Positions 1-8,885 are shown, numbered from the stretch's first letter. The stretch: 64,000 nt of DNA from Insulibacter thermoxylanivorax (GCF_015472005.1 NZ_BMAQ01000005.1:216060-280059); one strand, 5' to 3'. Translations and numbers: made by a program. Notes: generated by a model not told the origin, from the sequence alone.

Positions 1-383
1 ACTTCAGGGGAGAATGCTTTGATCTCATACTCTGCGATCTTGAACAGCTGAGCTCCGTAACGTTCTTCCAACTGGCTGCGGAAAGGGGAAGCAAGAAGCT
101 GACGATAGAAGGCGGTGATCATCTCCTGAATCTCCGGAATTGTCACATCGAAGAAATCCCTCTCCTGCTGATAGAATTCATCGTTGGTATCGATCGTAGC
201 GCGGATATGGGCGAGATTCCCCATGGTAGACAGCCGGCTGCGCTGTTTGTTGATCGCATCGATCGCTTGCACCGCATCCTCCAAGGAAGCAGCACCTTTC
301 AGCTGATCCAACAGCGCGGCGAAGGTTTGTTTCTCCTCCTGCATATTCGGCCGAACGTACTTATAATCCTCGAATTTGATCAC
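1..383 (-). CDS. M3 family oligoendopeptidase (PepF type), N-terminal part
   Basis: The window edge cuts this gene; about 127 N-terminal residues are visible. Translation from a GTG at 381-383 gives VIKFEDYKYVRP, the typical opening of the M3 oligoendopeptidase F family of Bacillales. The helical region continues with DEFYQQERDFFD, a stretch usual in this family. The zinc-binding HExxH motif lies outside the window. I chose GTG 383 because AAAGGAG (complement of 392-398) is well spaced before it; an in-frame ATG further upstream lies on top of that ribosome site. Family members are cytoplasmic zinc peptidases that cleave short peptides. It is divergent from the nos-like cluster. Confidence 0.85.
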   Translation of the reverse strand, partial: MIKFEDYKYVRPNMQEEKQTFAALLDQLKGAASLEDAVQAIDAINKQRSRLSTMGNLAHIRATIDTNDEFYQQERDFFDVTIPEIQEMITAFYRQLLASPFRSQLEERYGAQLFKIAEYEIKAFSPE

Positions 384-552
384 AATGAGCGCTCCTTTCA
401 TTTTCGTATTTTCGTCCAAATTCCTATGTATCTGTTAATTGATCTTATATGGACTTCCAGCCTTCATTCCAGGCTTCTTTCATCATACACGAATCTGCTG
501 TGCGAAGTATATGCGAAAATTCGTCGAGTGATCCGGAGCCAATTTATGATTG

Positions 553-568
553 TTTGACATTTGTCACA
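553..568 (+). promoter_or_regulatory. Fnr/CRP-like operator before the nos-like cluster
   Basis: The sequence TTTGA-N6-TCACA matches the Bacillus Fnr consensus TGTGA-N6-TCACA at nine of ten positions. It is centred at 560.5. A TATAGC-like -10 at 592-597 would place the start near 603, so the site would sit about 42 bases upstream, the class II activator position. The assignment is inferred from sequence match and position; the -10 is imperfect. The rest of the 384-672 spacer shows nothing else I can name. Confidence 0.45.
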
Positions 569-672
569 GTTTTCTTGGATTATAGAATGGATATAGCTCT
601 TTGTGGTCATAGATGGGAGAGAAAGGGAAGTCCTATAATCGATAGCGACAGGAAGAAGAAGGGGTGTGAAGG

Positions 673-1062
673 ATGAGTCGCAAGCTGATGAGAACTCTTG
701 CAGCCGGTCTCCTCGCCGCTTTGCTCACCGCATGCGGAGCGGAGCAGGGAGGGGGCGGCGCTGCTCAGATCGATGGTTCTAAGGTAGATGTGATCCTGAC
801 CTCGGCAGAGCCGGCAGCGGCGGGAGAAGAGACGACGCTGATCGCGGAGCTGACCGGTGCTGTATTTCCGGAAGAGCTGACCTTCGTGCAATTCGATGTT
901 CGGAAAGCGGACGGGCCGGTTCTGATCAACGGCGAGCTGCAAGGAGAGCAGCGCTACACCGCGCAGCACCGCTTTGAAGAGCCGGGCGTCTATGATGTTG
1001 TCTTGCACATCTATGTTGAAGATCTGCACCTTATGAAACGCAAGCAGGTGGAAGTGCAGTGA
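673..1062 (+). CDS. YtkA/FixH-like lipoprotein
   Basis: This 129-residue protein starts with a lipoprotein signal (positive MSRK, hydrophobic stretch, lipobox LLTAC, Cys at about residue 21). The mature part is a small all-beta domain (VDVILTSAEPAAAGEETTL through GVYDVVLHIYV) resembling the YtkA/FixH-like fold found beside copper and oxidase genes in Bacillales. It is the first gene of the nos-like cluster, and its TGA overlaps the GTG of nosD. The ATG at 673 follows GTGAAGG. A role in delivering or sensing metal at the outer face of the membrane is inference from its neighbours. Confidence 0.7.
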   Translation: MSRKLMRTLAAGLLAALLTACGAEQGGGGAAQIDGSKVDVILTSAEPAAAGEETTLIAELTGAVFPEELTFVQFDVRKADGPVLINGELQGEQRYTAQHRFEEPGVYDVVLHIYVEDLHLMKRKQVEVQ

Positions 1063-2405
1063 GCGGATCGGGGATTCGCTATCTTCTCCTTATCCATGCC
1101 TTGCTCTGGATCGCTGTGCTTCCCTTCGCTTCGCCGCTCACCGCATCCGCTGCCGGATCATCAAGTCATGCACTGCAGCAGCGGATCGATCAAGCGGAGG
1201 AGGGGGAAGTGCTCGAGATTCCGGAAGGGGAATATGAAGGGCCGATCCAGATCACGAAGCGGCTTCACCTTGCAGCAAGCCCGGGAGCCCAAGTCGTGCT
1301 GCGCAATCAGAGCGATCAGCCGGCGGTGACGATCGCAGCGGATGATGCCAAACTCACCGGCATTCAGATCATTGATATCACAGCAAAGGATGCACCGACG
1401 GTCATGGTGTCGGGCAACCGCGCAGTGCTCGAAGATTTGCATATCATCACGGGAACGGACGGGATCCGCTTAGCAGAAGCACAGCAAGGCCGCATCTTGA
1501 ACAACCTCGTGGAATGGGGCGCCGGGGAGGCGGTTCCCTTCAGCCGGCGGGGCAACGGCATCGATCTCTATCGATCGCCGTCTGTGATCATATCCGGCAA
1601 TACGGTGCGCGGCATGTTCGATGCCATCTACGTGGAATTCAGCGACGATGCCTTGGTGGAAGACAACTTCGTCGAATCTTCGCGTTACGGCATCCATACG
1701 ATGTATTCGAAGCGCCCGGTCCTCCGCGGCAACCGGGGGTCGATGAATGTGACCGGAGCGATGGTCATGGAAGCTGCAGAGGCAGAAGTCAGGGCAAATA
1801 CGTTCACCAAGCAGTATGAGAATGTGAATGCTCAGGGCATCTTGCTTTACGATGTCCATGAATCCATCATCGCGGAGAACCGCATCGAGGGCAATCGTGT
1901 TGGTATCTATGTGGAATACTCTACCGGCAACCGCATCGAGAGCAATGCCGTCATCGATAACTTCATCGGCATCCAGCTGCTCGAAGCAAGCGGGAACACG
2001 ATCACCGAAAACTTCTTCGCAGGCAATGTGACCGACGCGCTGGCCAAGGACAGCGCCCAGAACGATCTAAGCGGCAACTTCTGGGAGTCTTTCTCGGGAA
2101 TCGATACGGACGGTGACGGCAGAAGTGACATCCCGTATAAGATCAACCCATTCTTCCTGGGATTGATCGAGCGAAGGCCGGTCTTTCAGCTGTTCTTTCA
2201 AACACCGGGGATCGCCTTCCTGGAGACCTTATATGCAGCGGATCAGGCGGGATGGGCAGCGGATGAAGCGCCCCTTATGGCGCCGCCGGATCGGTGGCAG
2301 CCGAGTGATGATGAACCTGCGGGATTCATCGGCGGAACAGTGAGTCTAATGGTGATCATCTTGTCGCTTGCGATCATCGGAGTGAATAGGAGGAGGATAA
2401 CATGA
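1059..2405 (+). CDS. nosD: NosD-like copper ABC transporter periplasmic beta-helix protein
   Basis: This 448-residue protein has an N-terminal signal segment, then a right-handed parallel beta-helix built from many short N/G-rich turns (NTVRGMFDAIYVEFSDD, NRIEGNRVGIYVEYS, NRIESNAVIDNF), ending with a D/G-rich DTDGDGRSDIPY loop and a C-terminal membrane helix (GTVSLMVIILSLAIIG). That order is the signature of NosD, which works with NosF and NosY in maturing the copper centre of nitrous oxide reductase. The GTG start overlaps the stop of the preceding lipoprotein, and the stop overlaps the ATG of nosL. The C-terminal anchor suits a Gram-positive cell without a periplasm. Confidence 0.9.
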   Translation: MSGSGIRYLLLIHALLWIAVLPFASPLTASAAGSSSHALQQRIDQAEEGEVLEIPEGEYEGPIQITKRLHLAASPGAQVVLRNQSDQPAVTIAADDAKLTGIQIIDITAKDAPTVMVSGNRAVLEDLHIITGTDGIRLAEAQQGRILNNLVEWGAGEAVPFSRRGNGIDLYRSPSVIISGNTVRGMFDAIYVEFSDDALVEDNFVESSRYGIHTMYSKRPVLRGNRGSMNVTGAMVMEAAEAEVRANTFTKQYENVNAQGILLYDVHESIIAENRIEGNRVGIYVEYSTGNRIESNAVIDNFIGIQLLEASGNTITENFFAGNVTDALAKDSAQNDLSGNFWESFSGIDTDGDGRSDIPYKINPFFLGLIERRPVFQLFFQTPGIAFLETLYAADQAGWAADEAPLMAPPDRWQPSDDEPAGFIGGTVSLMVIILSLAIIGVNRRRIT

Positions 2406-2992
2406 GATTACGAACCTTTCTTGCCGTATTGCTGCTGTTCAGCATGGCCGCACTTGGAACGGCCTGCGGCACACATGCACATGAACCTGTAGAGGTGGAT
2501 GAGTTGACCCACCGCTGTGCTATCTGTAATATGGCCGTGACGGATGACCGCCATGCCGTGCAGATCATCACCAAGGACGGACAGCCGCTCCTGTTCGATG
2601 ATCTCGGCTGCATGTATGCGTGGATCATGCAGCACGGCAGCGATGCGATCGGTGCCGCTTTCGTCCGGGATTATCATGATCTGAAGTGGCTGAAGATGGA
2701 AGAGGCTTATTATGTCTATGATGCTGCCATCCGCACGCCGATGGCTTACGGGGTGATCTCCTTTGCCGATGAGCAGGCGGCGCGCAGCTTTATCGCTGAG
2801 CACGGGTCGGGCATGCTGCTTACGGCGGACGACTTGGCCGAGCATACATGGGAAAGTGATCACGAGCATGAGCATGCGCATGGTCATGATCACGGGGGGG
2901 AGCAGCACCATGATGAGCCGCATGTTCATACTGAACCGGGTGATGACGGACAGGAACATCATGCTCCCCAGGGAGCGGGGCATGGGGCATGA
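2402..2992 (+). CDS. nosL: NosL copper chaperone lipoprotein with His-rich tail
   Basis: This 196-residue protein carries a lipoprotein signal with a Cys near residue 22 and the NosL copper motif CAICNM (C-x-x-C-x-M) at about residue 40. The NosL fold follows (HAVQIITKDGQPLLFDDLGCMYAW). NosL lipoproteins bind Cu(I) and hand it to the NosDFY complex. The C-terminal 45 residues are an unusual extension very rich in His, Asp and Glu, which could store additional metal. RBS AGGAGG precedes the ATG. Both ends overlap neighbouring genes (ATGA), so translation is probably coupled. Confidence 0.9.
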   Translation: MRLRTFLAVLLLFSMAALGTACGTHAHEPVEVDELTHRCAICNMAVTDDRHAVQIITKDGQPLLFDDLGCMYAWIMQHGSDAIGAAFVRDYHDLKWLKMEEAYYVYDAAIRTPMAYGVISFADEQAARSFIAEHGSGMLLTADDLAEHTWESDHEHEHAHGHDHGGEQHHDEPHVHTEPGDDGQEHHAPQGAGHGA

Positions 2993-3810
2993 AGCAAGCT
3001 TGGGTCGTAGCTTTGCGCGAGATGAGGATGGGGTTTCGCAACCCGTGGGCCTACACCTACATCCTCATCTTCGCTTTGTTCATGATGACGCTGCTGATGA
3101 TCCATGCACAAGGCTATGTTAAGGGCTATTCGAGCACGACGGCGACGACGCTGAACTTGGTCTTATACCTGCTTCCCTTGATGACGCTGATGCTCGGTTC
3201 CTTCTCCTTGACCGGAGAGAAAGAGGAGGGAAGCTGGGACTTGCTGGCCTCATACCCGTTAAGCACCGTTTCTTACCTCATGGGCAAGTACGGAGGTCTT
3301 ATGATCGTGTTGCTTGTCATCATCTCTTTGGGGTTCGGTGCGGCCGGGGTTCTCGGCTTCTTCGCTGGAACCGGTTTCCGCGGTGAAACCTATGCCGCTT
3401 TATTCGCCTTCGCCGTGAGCATCGCTCTGACCTTCCTGGCGCTGGCGCTGCTGGCCGGCACCTTGGCTGCAAGTCGTTGGCAGGCACTGGCCTTCGCTGT
3501 GGCGATCTGGTTCTTCCTCGTCATCGCTTGGGCACCGATCTTGATCGCACTGCTCGGCTTCTTGCCTTATGCGTGGATCAGACCGGCGGTCACACTGCTC
3601 ACCTTATTGAACCCGGCTGAACTGGCGCGCCTGTTTACCGTCGTCCGCCTCGGCGGAGGAGCGGTGCTGGGACCTGAATATTACGATTGGGTGCAGTGGA
3701 TTCGGGAGCCGGCCGGGGTGCTGATGTACGCTGTTTTCCTCATCGTATGGATCGGCGCCATCCTCGGCATCGCTCATCTGCTGTGGGAAAGGGGGAGAGG
3801 ACGTGGCTGA
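2989..3810 (+). CDS. nosY: NosY-like ABC transporter permease
   Basis: This 273-residue protein has about six hydrophobic helices and the ABC-2 layout. It opens with MKQAWVVALREMRMGFRNPWAYTYI, and the motif GSFSLTGEKEEGSWDLLASYPLS at about residues 68-90 is typical of NosY. It is expected to form the membrane part of the NosDFY exporter with the ATPase encoded next. The ATG overlaps the TGA of nosL; the 3' end overlaps the GTG of nosF by eight bases. Confidence 0.88.
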   Translation: MKQAWVVALREMRMGFRNPWAYTYILIFALFMMTLLMIHAQGYVKGYSSTTATTLNLVLYLLPLMTLMLGSFSLTGEKEEGSWDLLASYPLSTVSYLMGKYGGLMIVLLVIISLGFGAAGVLGFFAGTGFRGETYAALFAFAVSIALTFLALALLAGTLAASRWQALAFAVAIWFFLVIAWAPILIALLGFLPYAWIRPAVTLLTLLNPAELARLFTVVRLGGGAVLGPEYYDWVQWIREPAGVLMYAVFLIVWIGAILGIAHLLWERGRGRG

Positions 3811-4525
3811 AGCGATCGAGAAGATCGTTAAGATGCAAGGTGTGCACAAGCGATATAAGGACCAAACCGTGGTCGAAGATTTCCACTTGACCGCAGAGGC
3901 CGGCCGGATCATCGCCTTATGCGGCGGGAACGGCGCGGGCAAGAGCACGATTCTGCGCATGCTGGCGGGGATCATCCAGCCGACCAGAGGCGAGATCGCC
4001 GTGTGCGGCATTCGCTTACGGGACGATCGCGCTGCTTATGCGAGACAGATCGGCTACATGCCCGATGATTATCGATTCAGCGGCGGACTTACGGCCCTCG
4101 AGACCCTGGGGTTCTGGGCGAAGCTGAAGGGCTTGGATCTGCAAGCAGCGCGGGCAGCTCTGGCGGAGGCAGGACTCGAGGATACGGGGAAGAAACCCGT
4201 GTCCAGCTTCTCGAAAGGGATGAGACAGCGCCTCATGTTTGCACAAGCGATGCTGGCACACCCGCCGCTGGTCATCCTGGATGAACCGACGAACGGCTTG
4301 GACCCCCATTGGTTGGAACGCTTCGTTGATCTTGTGCGGGATGCGGCCGGGCGCGGGCAGACGGTTCTTCTCTCCACACATCAGCTTAGCATCGCTGAAA
4401 CCGTTGCGGATGAGATCTATTTCCTGCAAAACGGCGTGGTGAAGATGAGCGGAACGCCGGCAGAGATTCGCAAACAGCTGGGGACTTCGGGGCTTGGCGA
4501 AGCCTATGCACAGATGTTCAGCTGA
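3803..4525 (+). CDS. nosF: NosF-like ABC transporter ATP-binding protein
   Basis: This 240-residue ABC ATPase shows Walker A GGNGAGKST (about residue 41), signature SSFSKGMRQRL, Walker B LVILDEPTNGLD and the switch histidine in STHQLS. By position and similarity it drives the NosDFY transporter thought to supply a sulfur or copper species for nitrous oxide reductase assembly. The GTG start (after GGGGGAGAGGAC) lies inside the end of nosY. The structural gene nosZ and its partners nosR/nosB/nosC are not adjacent. Confidence 0.88.
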   Translation: MAEAIEKIVKMQGVHKRYKDQTVVEDFHLTAEAGRIIALCGGNGAGKSTILRMLAGIIQPTRGEIAVCGIRLRDDRAAYARQIGYMPDDYRFSGGLTALETLGFWAKLKGLDLQAARAALAEAGLEDTGKKPVSSFSKGMRQRLMFAQAMLAHPPLVILDEPTNGLDPHWLERFVDLVRDAAGRGQTVLLSTHQLSIAETVADEIYFLQNGVVKMSGTPAEIRKQLGTSGLGEAYAQMFS

Positions 4526-4608
4526 AATGGTATACCGCGCGCGAGCCGTAATCGGGTATGATAGTCGCAAAGGACATGCAAGAGATGGGGAGAAAGGGGA
4601 AGGACTTG

Positions 4609-5439
4609 ATGTCTTATCGACAGATCAAATGGCTGATTCTCATCATCCCGACCTTGACGATCGGGATCTGGGAATATGTGCGGCATGAATACCTGCTGCC
4701 CTATATCTCGATGGAACTCGGCAATGTGCTGTCTCCGGTCATCGTCTTCCTCGTCACGATCCTGTTCCTGACGCAGCTGTTCGAGATCCTCGAGCGCAAT
4801 CAGAAGGAGCTGGAGGAAGCGAGGGCGTTGAAAGCCGTGCATGAAGAACGCGAGAAGCTGGCGAAGGAACTCCATGACGGGATCGCGCAGACGCTGTTCC
4901 TCATGAATGTACAAATCGATCGGCTCGCCCAGCTGGGCTATGTGGATGAAGGGCTCATCATGCAGATCAAGCGCAATGTCCATCATGCCAACTCCTACGT
5001 GCGGCAGGCGATTGCCAATCTCAGGGAGCCGGCGGAGCAATCGGCGCTCCCCTGGATGCAGAGCGTGCGCAGTTTGATCGATGAGATCCAGCGGGAGAGC
5101 GATCTTGAGATTACGCTGGATTGGCGGATCGAGGATGAGCAGTGGACATCCAAAGAGAAAATCGAACTGCTGGCGATCATCCGCGAGGCGCTCATGAATG
5201 TATACAAACATGCGAAGGCAGAGCGCGTTCAGATCATCGGCGAATCCCATGCCGGCGGCTGGAGATGCCGGGTCATCGATGACGGCCGGGGCTGGTCCAA
5301 TGAGGATCTGCGGGAAGCCTCGCACCGCTTCGGCATCAAGATGATGGAGGACCGCGCCGCGCGGATGCGCTGGAGGTTCTCGATGGAGAGACTAGAAGGC
5401 AGGACGATCGTGACTGTAGAGAAGGAGGGGACGGGATGA
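4609..5439 (+). CDS. Sensor histidine kinase, HisKA_3 (NarL/LiaS class)
   Basis: This 276-residue kinase has two N-terminal membrane helices with a very short external loop, a coiled linker (EILERNQKELEEARALKAVHEER), the HisKA_3 box REKLAKELHDGIAQTL with the phospho-His at about residue 90, and a HATPase with the N-box EALMNVYKHAKA and DDGRGW. The short loop suggests sensing within the membrane or cytoplasm. I chose the ATG at 4609 because GGAAGG precedes it. Its stop overlaps the ATG of the response regulator. Lying 83 bases after nosF, it may regulate that cluster or be read through from it; this is inference. Confidence 0.88.
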   Translation: MSYRQIKWLILIIPTLTIGIWEYVRHEYLLPYISMELGNVLSPVIVFLVTILFLTQLFEILERNQKELEEARALKAVHEEREKLAKELHDGIAQTLFLMNVQIDRLAQLGYVDEGLIMQIKRNVHHANSYVRQAIANLREPAEQSALPWMQSVRSLIDEIQRESDLEITLDWRIEDEQWTSKEKIELLAIIREALMNVYKHAKAERVQIIGESHAGGWRCRVIDDGRGWSNEDLREASHRFGIKMMEDRAARMRWRFSMERLEGRTIVTVEKEGTG

Positions 5440-6092
5440 GCAGCCAACGGTTCCGCGTACTGGTCATCGACGACAGCGAACAGGCGAGGGATGCGATCCG
5501 CACGATTCTTGCCGCCGATCCGGTGTTTGAAGTCGTTGCTGAAGGAGCAAGCGGAGAAGAAGCTTTGGCCTTAACCGCCGCCTGGATGCCTGATCTCATC
5601 CTGATGGATATTCGCATGCCGGGGATGGACGGGCTGGAAGCGACCAAACGCGTCAAGGAAGAGTATCCGTACGTGAAGATCGTCATGGTTACGGTATCCG
5701 ATGATATCACCCATCTCTTCGATGCGCTGAAGAAGGGGGCGCAGGGTTACCTGCTTAAGAACCTGCAGCCGGAATCCTGGCTCGAATATTTGAAGGCGAT
5801 CTGTTTCGATGAAGCGCCGATGACCCGGGAGCTGGCATACCGCATCTTGAAGGAGTTCTCGCATACGGATCCGCCGTCCCCGGGCGCCTCCCCTACGCCC
5901 CTGACGCCCCGCGAAACGGAGATCCTGAGATTAGTGGCCAAAGGGATGTCCAATCGCGAGATCGCAGAGGAGCTGGTCATCTCGGAGTATACCGTTAAGA
6001 ACCATCTGAAGAATATTTTCCATAAATTACACTTGCAAAACCGCTCGCAGCTCGTTCGTTACGTCTATGAACACGGTTGGATGGGAGATTGA
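5436..6092 (+). CDS. NarL/FixJ-family response regulator
   Basis: This 218-residue regulator has a receiver domain (VLVIDDSEQARD, phospho-Asp in PDLILMDIRMPGMDG near residue 56, K in the KKGAQGYLLK loop) and a LuxR-type HTH (LTPRETEILRLVAKGMSNREIAEEL). It overlaps the kinase by four bases and is surely its partner. Its 3' end overlaps the convergent histidine kinase gene by 98 bases. Confidence 0.92.
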   Translation: MSSQRFRVLVIDDSEQARDAIRTILAADPVFEVVAEGASGEEALALTAAWMPDLILMDIRMPGMDGLEATKRVKEEYPYVKIVMVTVSDDITHLFDALKKGAQGYLLKNLQPESWLEYLKAICFDEAPMTRELAYRILKEFSHTDPPSPGASPTPLTPRETEILRLVAKGMSNREIAEELVISEYTVKNHLKNIFHKLHLQNRSQLVRYVYEHGWMGD

Positions 6093-8094
6093 ACACCCCG
6101 GCTTTGCGCGGCAGGAATAAGCGGAAGAGCGTGCCCTTGCCGGGTGAAGAACTCACTTCCATATGCCCTCCTTGGCCTTCGATAATCTGCCGGCTGATCG
6201 CCAGCCCGAGGCCCGTGCCGTTCTCCTTCGTCGTATAGAAGGGCTCATAGATCTTCTCCAGTGCCTCTTGGTCCATACCCTCCCCCTGATCTTGAATCTC
6301 AATGACGAGATATCGCTCCCCGGCCGGGGCGATGCGGATCCTGATCTCATCGCCGGCGGCCGATGCTTCGACGGCATTTTTGATGATGTTCAGCAAAGCT
6401 TGCATAAGCAGGCTGCGATCCCCGTATGCTGAGACATCCGAGGCGGCGACGGTATGCTGGATCCTCACCCCGTGCTTCTCCGCATAGGGCTGCATCACTT
6501 CGACGGCCTGCCGGATCACCAAGTCCATCTGATAGAGGTGGGGCAGGATGGGCGCATCGGAGCGCTTCACTGCAGAGAGCGCCTCGAGGATGCCGAGCAT
6601 CCGCTCTACCTCAGCGCGCAGCTCTTGTTTAAGCTGCTGATCCGGTGCCTGATCCAGCTCGAAGAAGCTGTAGATAGAAGCGAGGGGATTGCGCAGCTCA
6701 TGGGCGAGGCTGGCGATAAACTCGCCGGTCGCTGCTGCCTGTTCCTTCATGTACATCCGCGCATTCAATTCATTCTGCACATCCATCGCCTGTTGAATGG
6801 TGCGCAGACCGATGAGAACACGGGTGAGGAAAATATAGGTAACCAGCGAGATGATGATGACGAAGCCGGCATCGTAATAGAGATGAAGGCTTTCCAGCAG
6901 GATGCCGAGTCCGCCGTAGGACAGCACCGTGGACAGCATAACCGCGGCGAAATATCGTTTGTCCAGAAAAAAAGGCGATGAAAGGATGAAATAGGTCATC
7001 AGCTGCTCGTTGTAGAAGATCGGCAGCCCAAACCACAACATCAGGCATACGGACAGGAAATTCGCGGCGAAGAACGTAAAGAGCAGGACATACTTAATAC
7101 GTTCGGCCTGCTGCCTGCGCCAGAGGGCCGTGATGACCGGCACGAGGGCCAGCAGGCACATCCCGGGAAGATAATACAGGATATGGGTCTGCAGCTGGAC
7201 GATGTAATCGACGATATAGAAATACAGCGATAACAGGACAAGCAGGAGGAGATGCCAGCGAGTGGTGCTCTTCTGATCGAAGAAGATGAATTCCCTGCTG
7301 CTGCTGGTACTGAGCCGCCGCGGCGGATCCTGCCTGTCTGTCCGTGCAAGCGACAGCACGTGCTCCAGCAGTTCGAGGGAACGCCGAATCTTAGCGCGCA
7401 TCGCCTCGCGCGTGATGCCTTCATCCTCTTGATCGGCATAGGCGATCAAGCTGAGCAGCGGCTCGCGGATATGTTCCGTCATCCCGGCGGCAAGGCGGCC
7501 GATCTGTTCGAGCCGCTGTTTGTGTGCCAACTGCCGGTTCAGCTGTTCCAGCGCTTCATAAGAACGGTCGATGCGGCTGCGAACCTGCAGCAGGAGGATG
7601 AGGAACAAATAGCCAAGCAAGGCGAAGAAGAGGAGGAAGAGCAGCGGCTGGAAGACGATGGTCGTCCGCAGGACGAGTCCGACGATCGCGTATCTGGCTG
7701 TCAAGGTAAGCAGGACATGAAGCCAGTATCGCTTGCTGAAGAATATAGCCGCGGACAACAGGCAGTAGATTTCGACAAAATCCCCGCCCGTGTAGAGATG
7801 GGGCATCGGCCAGAACTTGATGATCTCGATAACCGTATACGGCAGGACGAAGGCGTAGAAGAGCAGGTACTTGCATACGGCCGCAGCGTCCCTGCGGAAC
7901 AGCCAGTGCAAGCACGGAATGAGAAGGATAAGGAGAATATGGGGGGTATATTCATAGAGCCTGACGGTCTTGCTGACCTCATAGTGGGCGATGTTCTGCA
8001 TTAGATTAGAGACGGCAACGATCAGGTAGAAAAATACGATAAAGAGCAGCATCGTTTTCCGCTCTTGCAGGCGTTCAGTGCGCTGGATCTCCAT
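5995..8094 (-). CDS. Sensor histidine kinase with internally duplicated membrane/DHp module
   Basis: This 699-residue kinase has two similar halves. Residues 15-170 hold about six membrane helices followed by a degenerate dimerisation box (AAGMTEHIREPLLSL, His about 208). Residues 280-430 hold six more helices followed by a canonical HisKA box (ASLAHELRNPLASI, His about 465), then a HATPase with NIIKNAVEAS, DQGEGMD and GTGLGLAI. The halves align at YCLLSAAIFFSKRYW and YFILSSPFFLDKRYF. The first half has no ATPase. I prefer the ATG at 8094 (after GGAGGT); an ATG at 8112 overlaps the TGA of the regulator gene. The C-terminus runs about 30 residues past the usual end, into the antisense of the convergent regulator. 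Confidence 0.85.
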   Translation of the reverse strand: MEIQRTERLQERKTMLLFIVFFYLIVAVSNLMQNIAHYEVSKTVRLYEYTPHILLILLIPCLHWLFRRDAAAVCKYLLFYAFVLPYTVIEIIKFWPMPHLYTGGDFVEIYCLLSAAIFFSKRYWLHVLLTLTARYAIVGLVLRTTIVFQPLLFLLFFALLGYLFLILLLQVRSRIDRSYEALEQLNRQLAHKQRLEQIGRLAAGMTEHIREPLLSLIAYADQEDEGITREAMRAKIRRSLELLEHVLSLARTDRQDPPRRLSTSSSREFIFFDQKSTTRWHLLLLVLLSLYFYIVDYIVQLQTHILYYLPGMCLLALVPVITALWRRQQAERIKYVLLFTFFAANFLSVCLMLWFGLPIFYNEQLMTYFILSSPFFLDKRYFAAVMLSTVLSYGGLGILLESLHLYYDAGFVIIISLVTYIFLTRVLIGLRTIQQAMDVQNELNARMYMKEQAAATGEFIASLAHELRNPLASIYSFFELDQAPDQQLKQELRAEVERMLGILEALSAVKRSDAPILPHLYQMDLVIRQAVEVMQPYAEKHGVRIQHTVAASDVSAYGDRSLLMQALLNIIKNAVEASAAGDEIRIRIAPAGERYLVIEIQDQGEGMDQEALEKIYEPFYTTKENGTGLGLAISRQIIEGQGGHMEVSSSPGKGTLFRLFLPRKAGVFNLPSNRVHRRNERAASGFASVIYGKYSSDGS

Positions 8095-8108
8095 GAAGAC
8101 CTCCACTA

Positions 8109-8885
8109 TCATCTTAATATATTCTTCTTCGCGATGCGCTCGCGCAGTTCAACATAGATGCCGTATTGTCTTCTGGTAAGGGGAATCATCGCATCATTGC
8201 GCATGATCAGCAGATGATTGCCATGGGTCGAGGGATCGGGCACCACATGAAGGATGTGATAGATATTTACCAGATACGTGCGGTGAGGACTGAACAGAGC
8301 GCCCTTGGATTGGCGTTGGATCTCTTGCAGCGAAGAAGTAAGACGATACGACTCATCATTCGTCAAGTAGATATGAAGGGCGCGTTTGCTGACTTTCTCG
8401 ACATAGATGACAGCGCTCTCATTAAAGGTGAAATCCCGTTTGTGATACGAAGCGCGGATCCAATTTGCTTCCTGCACTTCCCGATCCAGGAGCAGCTGTT
8501 CCTGCAGGATGCGGCGGATGGCGCGTTCGATGGCCGTCTGAAATTCCGCAAACTTAATGGGCTTCGTCAAATAGCCGACGGAGTCGAATTCGTTGATGCC
8601 GGTGAGCATATGTTCGGGTTCATTGGAGCCTGTTGTGAAGATGACCTGGGGAGTAAGACCTGAACGACGAATCGTGCGATAGGCTTCGATGCCGCTGAGG
8701 TTGTTCAGCTTGATATCGAGCAGGATGATATCCGGCTTGAGCGCTGCGGCCATCTCGATTAACCTCGTACCTGAGCCCGTTTCGCCGACAACTTGCAGGC
8801 TGAGTTTCTCGCAGTATTGGATGAGCAGCTGCCGCTGCAGCAGCATGTCCTCTGCGATCAGCACTGCATATGACCGATCGAGCAT
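8109..8885 (-). CDS. LytTR-family response regulator
   Basis: This 258-residue protein has a receiver domain (VLIAEDMLLQRQLL, phospho-Asp in PDIILLDIKLNNLSG) and a C-terminal LytTR DNA-binding domain (VIYVEKVSKRALHIYL through LFSPHRTYLVNI and IPLTRRQY). LytTR regulators usually control secreted peptides, cell-surface or bacteriocin genes and bind paired repeats. I chose the ATG at 8885 because GGGGGGA lies before it; the open frame runs further upstream without a ribosome site. Its TGA overlaps a possible ATG of the kinase gene downstream, so the two form an operon. Confidence 0.9.
   Translation of the reverse strand: MLDRSYAVLIAEDMLLQRQLLIQYCEKLSLQVVGETGSGTRLIEMAAALKPDIILLDIKLNNLSGIEAYRTIRRSGLTPQVIFTTGSNEPEHMLTGINEFDSVGYLTKPIKFAEFQTAIERAIRRILQEQLLLDREVQEANWIRASYHKRDFTFNESAVIYVEKVSKRALHIYLTNDESYRLTSSLQEIQRQSKGALFSPHRTYLVNIYHILHVVPDPSTHGNHLLIMRNDAMIPLTRRQYGIYVELRERIAKKNILR

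Noticed and set aside
7252..8004. 250-residue plus-strand frame inside the kinase gene
   Set aside because: It is antisense to the well-supported kinase; composition (E/Q/R-rich) is that of a shadow frame.
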